Both the position numbers and the translations under genes were made by a program. The notes beneath the pieces were generated by a model. That model made no database searches, had not been told where the DNA came from, and was given only the letters and a program-made list of their open reading frames with translations. Shown here piece after piece: positions 19,984 through 29,649 of a stretch of 64,000 bases of DNA; position 1 is the stretch's first letter, and the number at the start of each line of letters is the position of its first letter. This DNA comes from an uncultured Flavobacteriaceae bacterium (lineage in GTDB: Bacteria > Bacteroidota > Bacteroidia > Flavobacteriales > Flavobacteriaceae), in the NCBI GenBank assembly GCA_943788695.1, contig CALSRG010000002.1, forward strand, positions 62,001-126,000. Reading direction: 5' to 3'.

Positions 19984-20840
19984 ACGAAAACACCATTAAA
20001 TTAGGAGAAATTAACAGCTTGCAAATATTGAGAGAGCGTCAGCCAGGTTTATTCATAGGATTTCCTGGAGGTGTTGAAGAAGTTCTGCTCCCCAATCGAT
20101 ATAAACCGGAAAAATATGAGATTGGCGATTATATTGAGGTGTTTGTATATAAAGATAATGAAGAACGGCTTGTTGCAGTAACAGACATACCGCATATTAA
20201 AAAAGGCGAATTTGCTTTATTGCGTTGCAACCAATCGACACCCATTGGCGCTTTTCTAGATTGGGGAATGGTCAAAGAATTATTTTGCCCTTTTAAGGAA
20301 CAGGTTTTTAAAATGAATGCTGGCGGATGGTATTTGGTCTATTGTTTTCTTGACGAAAAATCACAACGGTTGGTTGCCAGTAGTAAAACCAATAAATACT
20401 TAGACAACACCACTTTAACAGTAAATAAATTTGACAAGGTTGATGTTATAATTTCTCATCCATCAGACTTTGGCATGAACGTTATCGTGAATGGCTTGCA
20501 TAAGGGTGTAATCTATAACGATCAAATATTCAAAACACTGCATATTGGCGACCGCCATGAGGGAGTAGTTGCAAAGGTACGAGACGATAATAAACTTGAT
20601 ATTATTCTTCAAGAACTCGGTTATCGAAACATTGAACCCAATGCAGAACACATATTAACTGTTTTAGAGGAGTCAAAAGGGTACTTGCCGCTTACAGACA
20701 AATCTGATCCAGATGATGTTAAACAACTGCTTCAAATCAGTAAAAAGAGCTTTAAAAAAGCCTTGGGATCTTTATACAAACAAAGAATGGTTGAAATTAA
20801 AGAGGATGGGATTTACTTATTGCCCAAAACCGATAGTTAA
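19980..20840 (+). CDS. CvfB-like S1-domain RNA-binding protein
   Basis: A 286-residue protein of the CvfB/YitL family with tandem S1-like OB folds (for example IGAFLDWGMVKELFCPFKEQ and LHIGDRHEGVVAKVRDDNKLDI) and a C-terminal winged-helix segment (LLQISKKSFKKALGSLYKQ). In Staphylococcus CvfB influences virulence gene expression, but its general role is unknown. It starts inside the menD stop (ATGA overlap), so it is cotranslated with the menaquinone genes although no link to quinone synthesis is known. Confidence 0.88.
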   Translation: MNENTIKLGEINSLQILRERQPGLFIGFPGGVEEVLLPNRYKPEKYEIGDYIEVFVYKDNEERLVAVTDIPHIKKGEFALLRCNQSTPIGAFLDWGMVKELFCPFKEQVFKMNAGGWYLVYCFLDEKSQRLVASSKTNKYLDNTTLTVNKFDKVDVIISHPSDFGMNVIVNGLHKGVIYNDQIFKTLHIGDRHEGVVAKVRDDNKLDIILQELGYRNIEPNAEHILTVLEESKGYLPLTDKSDPDDVKQLLQISKKSFKKALGSLYKQRMVEIKEDGIYLLPKTDS

Positions 20841-20846
20841 AAACCT

Positions 20847-20854
20847 TATTTTTG
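20847..20854 (+). promoter_or_regulatory. TAnnTTTG box upstream of menB
   Basis: TATTTTTG, 16 bases before the menB ATG. The nearest upstream TTG (20820-20822) is 24 bases away, slightly beyond the usual spacing. Confidence 0.35.
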
Positions 20855-20870
20855 TAAAAAATTCAGTTAT

Positions 20871-21710
20871 ATGTTAACTCCGAATTGGACTTCGGTCGGC
20901 TCATTTGAAGACATCACTTATAAAAAATCAAACGGTGTGGCGCGCATCGCCTTTAACCGTCCAGAGGTACGCAATGCCTTTCGTCCTCAAACCACCAGTG
21001 AGCTAATCAAGGCATTTAATGATGCCCAAGAGGATACTTCGATCGGAGTTGTATTGCTTTCTGGTGAAGGACCGTCACCCAAGGATGGCGTTTTTTCTTT
21101 TTGCAGCGGTGGCGATCAAAAAGCTCGCGGTAAACAAGGATATGTTGGCCAGGACGGCTACCACCGACTAAACATACTAGAAGTTCAGCGGATCATTCGC
21201 TTTATGCCAAAAGTCGTTATTGCTGTTATTCCTGGCTGGGCTGTTGGTGGTGGACATAGCTTACATGTGGTTTGTGATTTGAGTCTGGCCAGCGAAGAAC
21301 ACGCTATTTTTAAACAAACTGACGCTGATGTCACAAGCTTTGATGCTGGTTATGGCAGTGCCTATTTGGCCAAGATGGTTGGTCAAAAAAAGGCAAGAGA
21401 AATATTTTTTCTGGGTAGAAATTATAGCGCTAAAGAGGCCTACGACATGGGGATGGTTAACAAAGTTGTTCCACACGATCAATTAGAACAAATAGCTTAT
21501 GATTGGGCTCATGAGATATTAAAAAAATCTCCAACATCAATAAAGATGTTGAAATATGCGATGAATCTTACCGATGATGGTATGGTAGGTCAGCAAGTAT
21601 TTGCGGGCGAAGCTACACGATTGGCCTACATGACAGACGAAGCCAAGGAGGGAAGAGACGCATTTTTAGAAAAACGCAAGCCAAATTTTGACAAAAAATG
21701 GCTACCCTAA
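20871..21710 (+). CDS. menB: 1,4-dihydroxy-2-naphthoyl-CoA synthase
   Basis: Crotonase-fold enzyme that cyclises o-succinylbenzoyl-CoA. The 279-residue protein has FCSGGDQKARG (oxyanion/active-site loop), VIPGWAVGGGHSLHVVCDLSLAS and SFDAGYGSAYLAKMVG with the Asp/Tyr used by MenB. Length and motifs are standard. Its 3' end overlaps menA by 13 bases. Confidence 0.96.
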   Translation: MLTPNWTSVGSFEDITYKKSNGVARIAFNRPEVRNAFRPQTTSELIKAFNDAQEDTSIGVVLLSGEGPSPKDGVFSFCSGGDQKARGKQGYVGQDGYHRLNILEVQRIIRFMPKVVIAVIPGWAVGGGHSLHVVCDLSLASEEHAIFKQTDADVTSFDAGYGSAYLAKMVGQKKAREIFFLGRNYSAKEAYDMGMVNKVVPHDQLEQIAYDWAHEILKKSPTSIKMLKYAMNLTDDGMVGQQVFAGEATRLAYMTDEAKEGRDAFLEKRKPNFDKKWLP

Positions 21711-22612
21711 GCAAATTAAAAGCTTGGATTTCAGCGATGCGACTTCGTACGCTACCTTTGTCATTATCGGGGGTTATTGTTGGTGCTGGCTTGGCAAAAT
21801 CTAATGGATCTTTTGATTTATTGGTCTTTTTATTAATTATACTGGCCACATTAGGACTGCAAATTTTGTCTAACCTGGCCAATGACTATGGCGACGGTGT
21901 TAAAGGTACGGATAATGACAGCCGCATCGGACCTGACCGAGCAGTTCAATTGGGTGCAATTTCTCCAAATCAAATGTTTCGAGGTATCGTGTTTTGTGCC
22001 TTTATTACCGCTGTTTGTATTATCACCTTAATTTATTTGGCCTGTTATCCAGACCATATGCAACTAGCTCTCTTATATGTTTTTCTTGGTAGTGCAGCAT
22101 TGGTAGCGGCAATCCGCTATACGATGGGACAGAACCCTTATGGTTATAAAGCTTTTGGCGATTTAATGGTCTTTGTGTTTTTCGGATTGGTCAGTGTCAT
22201 GGGCAGTTATTTACTGTTTGCAAAGCATATCGATATCGTAGCTTTAGCTCCGGCTTGTGTTATCGGATTTTTGTCAGTATCTGTTTTAAACTTAAACAAT
22301 ATGCGTGACATGAATTCAGACCGGACTTCAAACAAAAGAACTGTTGCATTACTTTTAGGCTTGACTTGGTCTAAACGCTATCATGCGGCTTTAGGATTCG
22401 CATCTCTCTTATCAGTCGGATTGTTTCTTTTACGTTTTGATTCGATTTGGCCATACATTATAGTTTTAGTGGTGATTTCACCTCTCATTAGACATTATTA
22501 TTTAACTATGTTAATTGTCAATTCAAAGGACTTTGATCCACAACTAAAAGTGGTCGCTCTGAGTACCTTTGCACTTGCCTTGTCAATGGCATTTTCAGTA
22601 ATATATTTTTAA
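21698..22612 (+). CDS. menA: 1,4-dihydroxy-2-naphthoate polyprenyltransferase
   Basis: Integral-membrane UbiA-family prenyltransferase attaching the isoprenoid tail to DHNA. The 304-residue protein has about eight to nine membrane segments and the Mg-diphosphate motif NDYGDGVKGTDND (near residue 62), followed by RIGPDRAVQLG. A second Asp-rich loop, NNMRDMNSDRTSNKRT, lies near residue 203. It overlaps menB by 13 bases. The start ATG at 21698 gives the expected cytoplasmic N-terminus ending in MRLRTLPLS. Confidence 0.95.
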   Translation: MATLSKLKAWISAMRLRTLPLSLSGVIVGAGLAKSNGSFDLLVFLLIILATLGLQILSNLANDYGDGVKGTDNDSRIGPDRAVQLGAISPNQMFRGIVFCAFITAVCIITLIYLACYPDHMQLALLYVFLGSAALVAAIRYTMGQNPYGYKAFGDLMVFVFFGLVSVMGSYLLFAKHIDIVALAPACVIGFLSVSVLNLNNMRDMNSDRTSNKRTVALLLGLTWSKRYHAALGFASLLSVGLFLLRFDSIWPYIIVLVVISPLIRHYYLTMLIVNSKDFDPQLKVVALSTFALALSMAFSVIYF

Positions 22613-22623
22613 ATATCTCTGTT

Positions 22624-23664
22624 TTGAAAGCCTATTTTAGAGAACATATTCTTCATTTTAAACAAGCTAGTGGCACGTCTCGTGGTATTATGACGACACG
22701 TCGAGTATGGTTTCTTGTTTTACAGGATAATGGCCAATTTGGAATAGGCGAGTGCGCACCTTTAGAAGGGTTAAGTTTAGATGATTTTAAATTGATTCCT
22801 GACAAACTACAATGGATATGCGACAATATTCATTTAGGATTAGAATTGCTTTACCAACAAATGATCGATTTCCCATCCATTCAAATGGGATTAGAAATGG
22901 CCTTCCTTAGTTTTTCCAATGAGCATCCGGCATTTTATTTCCTCTCTGATTTTTTGTTCCATGATGCCGCAATTAAGATAAATGGCCTCATATGGATGGG
23001 GGATAAGGCTTTTATGCACAAACAAATTGAGACAAAATTGGCTCAAGGCTTTAGCTGTATCAAATTAAAAATTGGTGCAATTAATTGGCGTGATGAATTG
23101 ATGCTATTAAAGGCGATAAGGTCTTCATATGGATCTGATCAAATTGAACTCAGGGTTGATGCTAATGGCGCATTTAGCTCGAATACTGTGATGGACAAAT
23201 TGGAAGCATTGGACAAACTAAATATTCATTCCATTGAACAACCCGTGTCTGCTGAAGAACATGATTTACTAGCCCGTTTGTGTCAAACAGCATCAATTCC
23301 GATAGCACTTGACGAAAGCCTGATTGGGATATTCAATAAACATGAAAAGCTTGAATTGTTAAAGAAAATCAGACCTAAATATATAATTTTAAAACCCTCA
23401 TTAGTCGGTGGTTTTACCAATGCTGACGAGTGGATTGAGGCTGCTAGAGTTTTAAATATTGGGTGGTGGATTACTAGTGCCTTAGAAAGTAATATTGGCC
23501 TCAATGCAATTGCCCAATGGACCTTTACCAAATCTAATGTGTTGCCTCAGGGTCTTGGCACTGGTGATTTATTCGTGAACAATATAGAAGCACCACTAAT
23601 GGTAAAACAAGGACATCTTTATTATAACAAAACATTAAATTGGAATTTTAATCAACTGATCTGA
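22624..23664 (+). CDS. menC: o-Succinylbenzoate synthase
   Basis: Enolase-superfamily enzyme dehydrating SHCHC to o-succinylbenzoate. The catalytic Lys pair is in IKLKIG (near residue 146). The metal ligands are in RVDANGAF (Asp), SIEQPV (Glu) and ALDESL (Asp), and the second Lys is in ILKPSLVGG. It is 346 residues long, with a TTG start at 22624 (TTG AAA GCC) 11 bases after menA; no in-frame ATG is closer. One base separates its TGA from the following CPBP gene (TGATATG). Confidence 0.92.
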   Translation: MKAYFREHILHFKQASGTSRGIMTTRRVWFLVLQDNGQFGIGECAPLEGLSLDDFKLIPDKLQWICDNIHLGLELLYQQMIDFPSIQMGLEMAFLSFSNEHPAFYFLSDFLFHDAAIKINGLIWMGDKAFMHKQIETKLAQGFSCIKLKIGAINWRDELMLLKAIRSSYGSDQIELRVDANGAFSSNTVMDKLEALDKLNIHSIEQPVSAEEHDLLARLCQTASIPIALDESLIGIFNKHEKLELLKKIRPKYIILKPSLVGGFTNADEWIEAARVLNIGWWITSALESNIGLNAIAQWTFTKSNVLPQGLGTGDLFVNNIEAPLMVKQGHLYYNKTLNWNFNQLI

Positions 23665-23665
23665 T

Positions 23666-24580
23666 ATGAACTATATTGAACAAGCATACAAGGGACACAC
23701 CAAATTTTGGATGTTCATATTTACTTCTGCGGCTATTTCGGGGGTATTTATTTACAATATTATGGCCTATTTCACAACAGATCCGCAAGATTTGGAGGCT
23801 GTTTATGATCTCATGGCGAGTCTTCATCCTTTGGTTAACTTATCCATTAATTTATTGCCATTTGTGTTTCTGCTGGGTGCTCTTTTCTTCTTAGTTAGGT
23901 TCTTGCATGAGCGGTCCTTAACATCACTTACCACCTCCAGAAAAAAGATTGATTGGGCGCGATTTAGATTTTCATTTTTATTGGTAACCACCATATCACT
24001 AGTTGGATTTGCCTTGTCTTATTTTGCCGATCCTTCACAGTACATCTTACAATTCGATTGGTTTAAATTTAGCATGTTGCTTTTAGTGAGCCTTGCCTTA
24101 TTTCCTTTTCAAATTGGGTTAGAGGAGTATTTATTTAGAGGTTATTTGATGCAACATATCGGTATTATTGCCTCAAACAAATGGTTTCCTTTATTATTTA
24201 CCTCTGTTTTTTTTGGTTTAGCGCATAGTGCCAATCCTGAAGTTGCAGAACTTGGCATGATTACAATGGCTTTTTATATCGGAACTGGACTGTTTTTAGG
24301 AATTTGCACCCTAATGGATGAAGGCATTGAATTGGCTTTAGGATTCCATTTGGGCAATAATCTGTTGGCGGCTCTTTTGGTTACAGCGGACTATTCAGCC
24401 CTTAAAACTGATGCAGTTTTTAAATTGGCTGGAGAGAGTCAAACTACATCACTTTTTGATATTATTGGACCTCTATTAATTTATTACCCCATTCTGTTAA
24501 TCGTTTTCTCAAAAAAATATGGCTGGACAAAGTGGCAAAACCGCTTATTCGGTAAAGTTGTTAAACCAGAAACTATTTAA
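23666..24580 (+). CDS. CPBP (CAAX/Abi) family intramembrane metalloprotease
   Basis: A 304-residue membrane protein with about eight hydrophobic segments and the three CPBP motifs: EEYLFRG (Glu-Glu-x-x-x-Arg, near residue 153), FGLAHS (Phe-x-x-x-His, near 191) and HLGNN (His-x-x-x-Asn, near 229). Bacterial relatives are often of unknown substrate. It sits tightly between menC and menE (1 and 9 bases), which ties its expression to quinone synthesis; a functional link is unproven. Confidence 0.88.
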   Translation: MNYIEQAYKGHTKFWMFIFTSAAISGVFIYNIMAYFTTDPQDLEAVYDLMASLHPLVNLSINLLPFVFLLGALFFLVRFLHERSLTSLTTSRKKIDWARFRFSFLLVTTISLVGFALSYFADPSQYILQFDWFKFSMLLLVSLALFPFQIGLEEYLFRGYLMQHIGIIASNKWFPLLFTSVFFGLAHSANPEVAELGMITMAFYIGTGLFLGICTLMDEGIELALGFHLGNNLLAALLVTADYSALKTDAVFKLAGESQTTSLFDIIGPLLIYYPILLIVFSKKYGWTKWQNRLFGKVVKPETI

Positions 24581-24589
24581 TCAAAATCC

Positions 24590-25666
24590 ATGACACCACA
24601 TTATTCTAAAATTCACAACCGTTTTAGCTGGGAGGGTTATCACCTCAATTCTAAAGGTCTTGTTGACCTCGGCTACTCTTTTATTAAAGAAGGTGGTCCT
24701 CACGAAAAAAGTATTGGAGAGTTCCTTTTAAACTGGTTAGATGAACGTGATTTTGTATTGACAAGTTCATCAGGTAGCACAGGCGCACCTAAATTGATGC
24801 CATTGAGCAAACAGTCTATGGTAAATTCTGCAATTGCAACAGGTGATGCTTTGAATTTGGAAGCTGGGCAAACTTGTTTATTGTGTTTACCAGCTACACA
24901 TATTGCTGGAAAAATGATGTTGGTCAGAGCTATGATCTTAGGATTAGAATTGCACTATGTGTCACCAAGTAAATCCCCTTTAAGGCTGACTAAAAAATCA
25001 TTTGATTTTTGCGCGATGACACCGATGCAGTTGAAAAACAGCATGCATCGTATTGATTCAATTGGAAAAATATTAGTAGGTGGTGGGGTTGTGAGTTCGA
25101 CTATCAAGGAAGCATTGCCAAACAAGACAGTTCAAGTATTTGAAACTTTCGGAATGACAGAAACCTTTAGCCATGTTGCCCTAAAAAAATTACATACAAA
25201 TAGTGGTGCAGCATTAGGATTTACACCTCTGCCTGGCATTAGTGTAAGCAAAGACGATCGTGGTTGTTTAATTATCCAAGCCCCACATATACTTGAAGGT
25301 GTTTTGGTGACGAATGATTTGGTTGAAATTCATACAGATGGAAGTTTTTCTTGGTTAGGACGATTAGATAATGTTATTAATTCAGGTGGAGTTAAGCTAT
25401 ATCCTGAAAAAATTGAAAAGTCACTGTCCTCATATATTGAACTGCCATATTTCATAGCTGCATTGCCGAACCAAGAATTGGGCGAATGTGTTGGCCTTTT
25501 GATTGAAGGACCACATCAAGAATTAGATCCAAAAACGTTTGACCTCTTAGATCGCTTTGAAAAACCGAAAGGGGTTTATTTTATTGAAAAATTTAGCTAT
25601 ACCAGTAATGGAAAAGTTCAAAGAAAAGAGACTGTCGCACAATTGTTAAAAGCTTTAAAAAAATAA
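24590..25666 (+). CDS. menE: o-Succinylbenzoate-CoA ligase
   Basis: ANL-superfamily ligase activating o-succinylbenzoate with ATP and CoA. The P-loop SSSGSTGAPKLMPLS is near residue 63. The A5 motif ETFGMTET is near 188, and GRLDNVINSGGVKLYPEKIE (A8 hinge) near 259. The C-terminal Lys is in YTSNGKVQRK. At 358 residues it is the short form usual in Bacteroidota. It is the last men gene of the block. Confidence 0.92.
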   Translation: MTPHYSKIHNRFSWEGYHLNSKGLVDLGYSFIKEGGPHEKSIGEFLLNWLDERDFVLTSSSGSTGAPKLMPLSKQSMVNSAIATGDALNLEAGQTCLLCLPATHIAGKMMLVRAMILGLELHYVSPSKSPLRLTKKSFDFCAMTPMQLKNSMHRIDSIGKILVGGGVVSSTIKEALPNKTVQVFETFGMTETFSHVALKKLHTNSGAALGFTPLPGISVSKDDRGCLIIQAPHILEGVLVTNDLVEIHTDGSFSWLGRLDNVINSGGVKLYPEKIEKSLSSYIELPYFIAALPNQELGECVGLLIEGPHQELDPKTFDLLDRFEKPKGVYFIEKFSYTSNGKVQRKETVAQLLKALKK

Positions 25667-25694
25667 CGATATTTGTCTTTAGAAAAACCTTTAC

Positions 25695-25871
25695 ATGAAT
25701 AAAAATACAGTACTCGGATACGCCACCCTTATCATGATTATCGTTGCCATTGTTTTAATCTGCCTTGGAGCGTTTCGCTATAACGAAATTGCAGGTTGGG
25801 GATTTGCGTCTGTAGGTATTGGCTTTTTAGCCATTGCTTGGGTATTTAACGCCCTTAAGGGTAGGGTCTAA
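25695..25871 (+). CDS. Small two-helix membrane protein (58 aa) after menE
   Basis: An ATG at 25695 opens a 58-residue frame with two hydrophobic segments, YATLIMIIVAIVLICLGAF and WGFASVGIGFLAIAWVFNAL, ending KGRV. It looks like the short CAL67264-type membrane protein found beside menE in other Flavobacteriaceae (from memory, not checked). It begins 28 bases after menE, so it is probably in that operon, and its stop overlaps that of the convergent hutG by 4 bases. The function is unknown. Confidence 0.75.
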   Translation: MNKNTVLGYATLIMIIVAIVLICLGAFRYNEIAGWGFASVGIGFLAIAWVFNALKGRV

Positions 25872-26896
25872 TTTTGCTTTTGAGCCTTACAAAAATCTAA
25901 AATAAACAACACTAAAGCTTTCACCCATTTAGTATCGTCTTGTGGATCAACGATTGCTTCGCAAATATGCAAATATCGTGCGTTAGACTGCTGGCCAGCA
26001 AGGTTAATGTACTGCCGTGCTTGCTCAACGGACCATCCAGTTATAGATCGGGCACTGCTCGGGAAATCTGCAATAACATCAACGTCTAATTCCACACCAA
26101 ATGGCGTGTCATTGACAAAATCTAATGCCGCATTTAGCGCCCATTGAAAAGTGGCCTCTGAACGCACTCCAATTGCATCATAGGTTTGACAAAAAACGTT
26201 GTCAGCATTTCGATCTATTATTTCCCAAATGTATTGTGGCGTAAACGCCTCTTGAACACCAAGAATAGCATATTTATTGAGTATGGCATCATTCATTGCA
26301 TAACTAAACGGATTACCGCTATGGCGACCTTCTAAATGTCTCAAATCGGTATGGGCATCAAGGTTAATCACATTAATTGAATGGCCTAAAGCAATTGCTG
26401 CACCTGTCATAGCACCAAAGGCATTGTTGTGTCCTCCACCAATCATAATCGGAACTTTACCACAAGCAATCATTGTGGCAACCAATTCTGTCACCACATG
26501 ATCGATAGTCAATGTCAACGCTCGGAACGTTTGGACATCGTCGTCAGTTGTGTCAACGGCGTTTTTTAAATTTTGATAAAAGCTTTTGGTGTCGATATGC
26601 CCCAAAACAGCGATATCATCGGCATTTAAAAAGTTGTTTAATGGAATATTACACAAGGCATTGCGTACCTCAATCCAAGTCGATCTTGTGCCAATCTTTC
26701 CTAAATTTGCTTGAACACCGATATCTTCTGGCACTCCAAACACAATATATGTTGCTTTTGAAGCCGATAACGCCTGTTTTAAAGGTAGGGCAGGATCGAT
26801 AAGTTGCATTACTTCTCCTAGTTTCACTTCGCCGTTACGCGTGATGAGCGCTTTATTTAAATCATTCGGTTTAAAATAAATGAGCTGCTGCATCAA
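25868..26896 (-). CDS. hutG: Formimidoylglutamase (arginase family)
   Basis: Arginase/agmatinase/formimidoylglutamase-family hydrolase of 342 residues. The Mn ligands are seen in GGGHNNAFG (His, near residue 154), NLDAHTDLR (Asp-His-Asp, near 178) and ELDVDVIADF (Asp-Asp, near 274). It directly follows hutI (one base between them), so the last step of histidine breakdown, formimidoylglutamate to glutamate plus formamide, is the likely reaction. hutH and hutU are not in the window. Confidence 0.9.
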   Translation of the reverse strand: MMQQLIYFKPNDLNKALITRNGEVKLGEVMQLIDPALPLKQALSASKATYIVFGVPEDIGVQANLGKIGTRSTWIEVRNALCNIPLNNFLNADDIAVLGHIDTKSFYQNLKNAVDTTDDDVQTFRALTLTIDHVVTELVATMIACGKVPIMIGGGHNNAFGAMTGAAIALGHSINVINLDAHTDLRHLEGRHSGNPFSYAMNDAILNKYAILGVQEAFTPQYIWEIIDRNADNVFCQTYDAIGVRSEATFQWALNAALDFVNDTPFGVELDVDVIADFPSSARSITGWSVEQARQYINLAGQQSNARYLHICEAIVDPQDDTKWVKALVLFILDFCKAQKQN

Positions 26897-26897
26897 G

Positions 26898-28130
26898 CTA
26901 AATTAAATTTCCATTAATAAGTACATTACTAATCATGTTTTGACCAAAATGGTAGGGGAGATCCGACAGTTGCTCAATGGGCTGTGTGATAATCACATGA
27001 GCTTTTTTCCCTATTGTTATGGTACCATGCGATTGTTCGAGTCCCATAGCATATGCTGCGTTTATGGTCAGAGCATTCAATGCCTCTTCAGGGGAAAGTC
27101 TCATTTTGATGCAAGCCAGACTGAAAACAAAATTGAGATTTCCACTTGGTGAAGATCCGGGGTTAAAATCAGACGCTAGCGCTAATGGTAAACCTTCATC
27201 TATAAGTTTGCGTCCTGAAGTGTAAGGAATTCCTAAAAAAAACGAGCAACCCGGGAGGGCCACGGGCATGCTTTCTGAATTTTTCATTGCGGTAATATCA
27301 TCTTCTGTAATTATTTCTAAATGATCAATAGACAAAGCATTATGCTTAATCGCTGTTGCAACACCACCAAAACTATTGAACTGATTGACATGAACTTTTG
27401 GCTGTAAACCATGACACGCAGCGGCAATCAAAATACGTTCCATTTGATTCACATTAAAATAGCCTTTTTCGCAAAACACATCGATAAAGTCGGCCAATCC
27501 GCTAGACCCAACTACTGGAATCATATCGTCTATAATATGCGACACATAGCTTTCGGTTGTTAAAAATTCCTTTGGAACAGCATGAGCGGCTAAAAATGTG
27601 GCTTTAATGGCGATGGAAAAATAATCTTTTAGGCGCTTAATTACTCGAAGCATTTTCATTTCAGAGTCTAAATCGAGACCATAGCCTGTCTTAATTTCTA
27701 TTGCTGAGGTACCAATTTCTATCAGCTTCTTTACTCTGTTTTTGGCGCTCTCAAACAACAAATCTTCGGGCATAGTGCGCAATGCTTGTGCAGAGTTCAA
27801 TATACCACCACCTTTTGCTGCAATATCTTGATAGGACAACCCATTGATGCGATCGACAAATTCTTGAACTCTAGATTGCGCAAAAACCAAGTGTGTGTGA
27901 GAATCACACCAGGCAGGCAATACTGATTTTCCCTGAGCATTGATAATATGATCCGCATCAAATTTATTTAAGTCAGACATAAGACCAAAATCAGCAATTA
28001 ATCCGTCTTTCATAAAAAGAAAGGCATCTTGCAGATATGGCAATTCACTCATCGATGTTCCAGCAAGCCTTTTTGGAGGCTCGTCATAAACCTGATATAA
28101 AAATTTTATGTTGGTAATTAAAGTGCTCAA
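26898..28130 (-). CDS. hutI: Imidazolonepropionase
   Basis: Amidohydrolase-superfamily enzyme opening imidazolone propionate in histidine degradation. The 410-residue protein has the metal-binding DSHTHLVFA, the mid-protein ETKTGYG-like segment (IEIKTGYGLD), HVNQFNSFGGV, the His of SIDHLE and the Asp of ASDFNPGSSPSGNL. It begins 9 bases after fumC ends on the same strand and is followed by hutG. Confidence 0.95.
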   Translation of the reverse strand: MSTLITNIKFLYQVYDEPPKRLAGTSMSELPYLQDAFLFMKDGLIADFGLMSDLNKFDADHIINAQGKSVLPAWCDSHTHLVFAQSRVQEFVDRINGLSYQDIAAKGGGILNSAQALRTMPEDLLFESAKNRVKKLIEIGTSAIEIKTGYGLDLDSEMKMLRVIKRLKDYFSIAIKATFLAAHAVPKEFLTTESYVSHIIDDMIPVVGSSGLADFIDVFCEKGYFNVNQMERILIAAACHGLQPKVHVNQFNSFGGVATAIKHNALSIDHLEIITEDDITAMKNSESMPVALPGCSFFLGIPYTSGRKLIDEGLPLALASDFNPGSSPSGNLNFVFSLACIKMRLSPEEALNALTINAAYAMGLEQSHGTITIGKKAHVIITQPIEQLSDLPYHFGQNMISNVLINGNLI

Positions 28131-28139
28131 AGTATGTGA

Positions 28140-29531
28140 TTAATGTCCTAACATATCCTCTGGTCTTACCCATGCGTCATAATCGGATGCCGTAACATAT
28201 CCCAAACGAATCGCTTCTTCTTTTAAAGTAGTACCATTGGCATGAGCAGCATTAGCGATTTCCGCAGCTTTGTAGTATCCAATTTTTGTATTCAGTGCTG
28301 TAACAAGCATCAACGAATTTTTGAGTAGGGTATCTATAACTTCCTGATTAGGCTCAATACCTGCTATGCAATTTTCTTCAAAACTCGCACAAGCCATACC
28401 TAATAATTCCGCAGATTGTAAAAAATTAGCTGCCATCATTGGTTTAAAGACATTTAATTCGAAATGACCTTGAGCGCCACCAAAAGCTATTGCGGTATCA
28501 TTTCCGATGACTTGTGCACAAACCATAGTTAAGGCTTCGCATTGAGTTGGATTGACTTTTCCCGGCATAATTGAACTGCCAGGCTCATTTGCGGGAAGGT
28601 TTAGCTCTCCAATTCCAGATCTTGGTCCAGAACCCATCAATCTGATATCATTTGCAATTTTGTTTAATGACACGGCCAATTGTTTTAAAGACCCATGAGC
28701 TTCAACAATAGCGTCGTGAGCAGCCAATGCCTCAAATTTGTTTTGAGCCGTAACAAAGGGTAAATCAGTAAATTTTGAAATGTATTCTGCCACCCGCTTG
28801 TCATATCCTTTTGGAGTATTGAGTCCCGTTCCCACCGCAGTGCCTCCGAGTGCCAACTCTTTTAAATGATCCAATGACCGCTCAAGAGCCAACAGTCCAA
28901 AATTTAGCTGTGCGACATAGCCCGAAAATTCTTGACCGAGGGTTATAGGCGTGGCATCCATAAGATGGGTGCGTCCAATTTTAATAACCTTTTCAAAAGC
29001 CTTCGATTTTTTTTCAAATTGGTTGCGTAATTTTTTAATACCTGGAATAGTGACCTCTACCACTTTTTTATAAGCCGCAATATGCATGGCAGTAGGGAAG
29101 GTATCGTTTGACGATTGCGATTTGTTTACATCATCATTAGGAGCTAATGTTTTCTCGCCTTCACCTATGACACCTCCAGCCAATTGGTGTGCTCGGTGTG
29201 CGATCACTTCGTTGACATTCATGTTGCTTTGAGTGCCCGAACCAGTTTGCCAAATGACTAAAGGAAATTGATCGTTGTGATGGCCTTCTAGGATTTCGTC
29301 ACATACTTCACCAATTAGGTTCCGTTTTTGGACGGGAAGAATCCCCAATTCGCAATTGGTATATGCGGCTGCTTTTTTTAAATAAGCAAAGGCATATACG
29401 ATGTCTAAGGGCATTGAAGCCGTTGGGCCAATCTTAAAGTTATGTCTAGATCGTTCAGTTTGCGCACCCCATAGGCAATCCACAGGGACTTGAACTTCAC
29501 CTAAAGTGTCTTTTTCAATACGATAATTCAT
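28140..29531 (-). CDS. fumC: Class II fumarate hydratase
   Basis: TCA-cycle enzyme interconverting fumarate and malate. The 463-residue protein shows [15 protein letters not shown] (near 97), [10 protein letters not shown] (His near 186), [10 protein letters not shown] and the signature [16 protein letters not shown] with the catalytic Ser near 318. It is a standard homotetrameric, iron-free form. It heads the fumC-hutI-hutG run. Confidence 0.96.
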   Translation of the reverse strand: MNYRIEKDTLGEVQVPVDCLWGAQTERSRHNFKIGPTASMPLDIVYAFAYLKKAAAYTNCELGILPVQKRNLIGEVCDEILEGHHNDQFPLVIWQTGSGTQSNMNVNEVIAHRAHQLAGGVIGEGEKTLAPNDDVNKSQSSNDTFPTAMHIAAYKKVVEVTIPGIKKLRNQFEKKSKAFEKVIKIGRTHLMDATPITLGQEFSGYVAQLNFGLLALERSLDHLKELALGGTAVGTGLNTPKGYDKRVAEYISKFTDLPFVTAQNKFEALAAHDAIVEAHGSLKQLAVSLNKIANDIRLMGSGPRSGIGELNLPANEPGSSIMPGKVNPTQCEALTMVCAQVIGNDTAIAFGGAQGHFELNVFKPMMAANFLQSAELLGMACASFEENCIAGIEPNQEVIDTLLKNSLMLVTALNTKIGYYKAAEIANAAHANGTTLKEEAIRLGYVTASDYDAWVRPEDMLGH

Positions 29532-29602
29532 CTGCTGAGCTTTTTACAAAATTACGCAATTTAGATAGAATCGCGTGCTGTTGAAAAATACCATTTTCGA
29601 GA

Positions 29603-29633
29603 TTGTATGAATTCCGAAAAGTGGTTATCTTTG
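29603..29633 (+). promoter_or_regulatory. Bacteroidota-type promoter of the 29650 small gene
   Basis: TTG at 29603-29605, a 20-base spacer and TATCTTTG at 29626-29633, a full match to TTG-N17-23-TAnnTTTG, 16 bases before the ATG. Confidence 0.6.
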
Positions 29634-29649
29634 TAAAAAATTTATTAAG

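Noticed and set aside
26512..26802. 96-residue plus-strand frame across hutG
   Set aside because: Contained in hutG on the opposite strand and of unlikely composition; a shadow.
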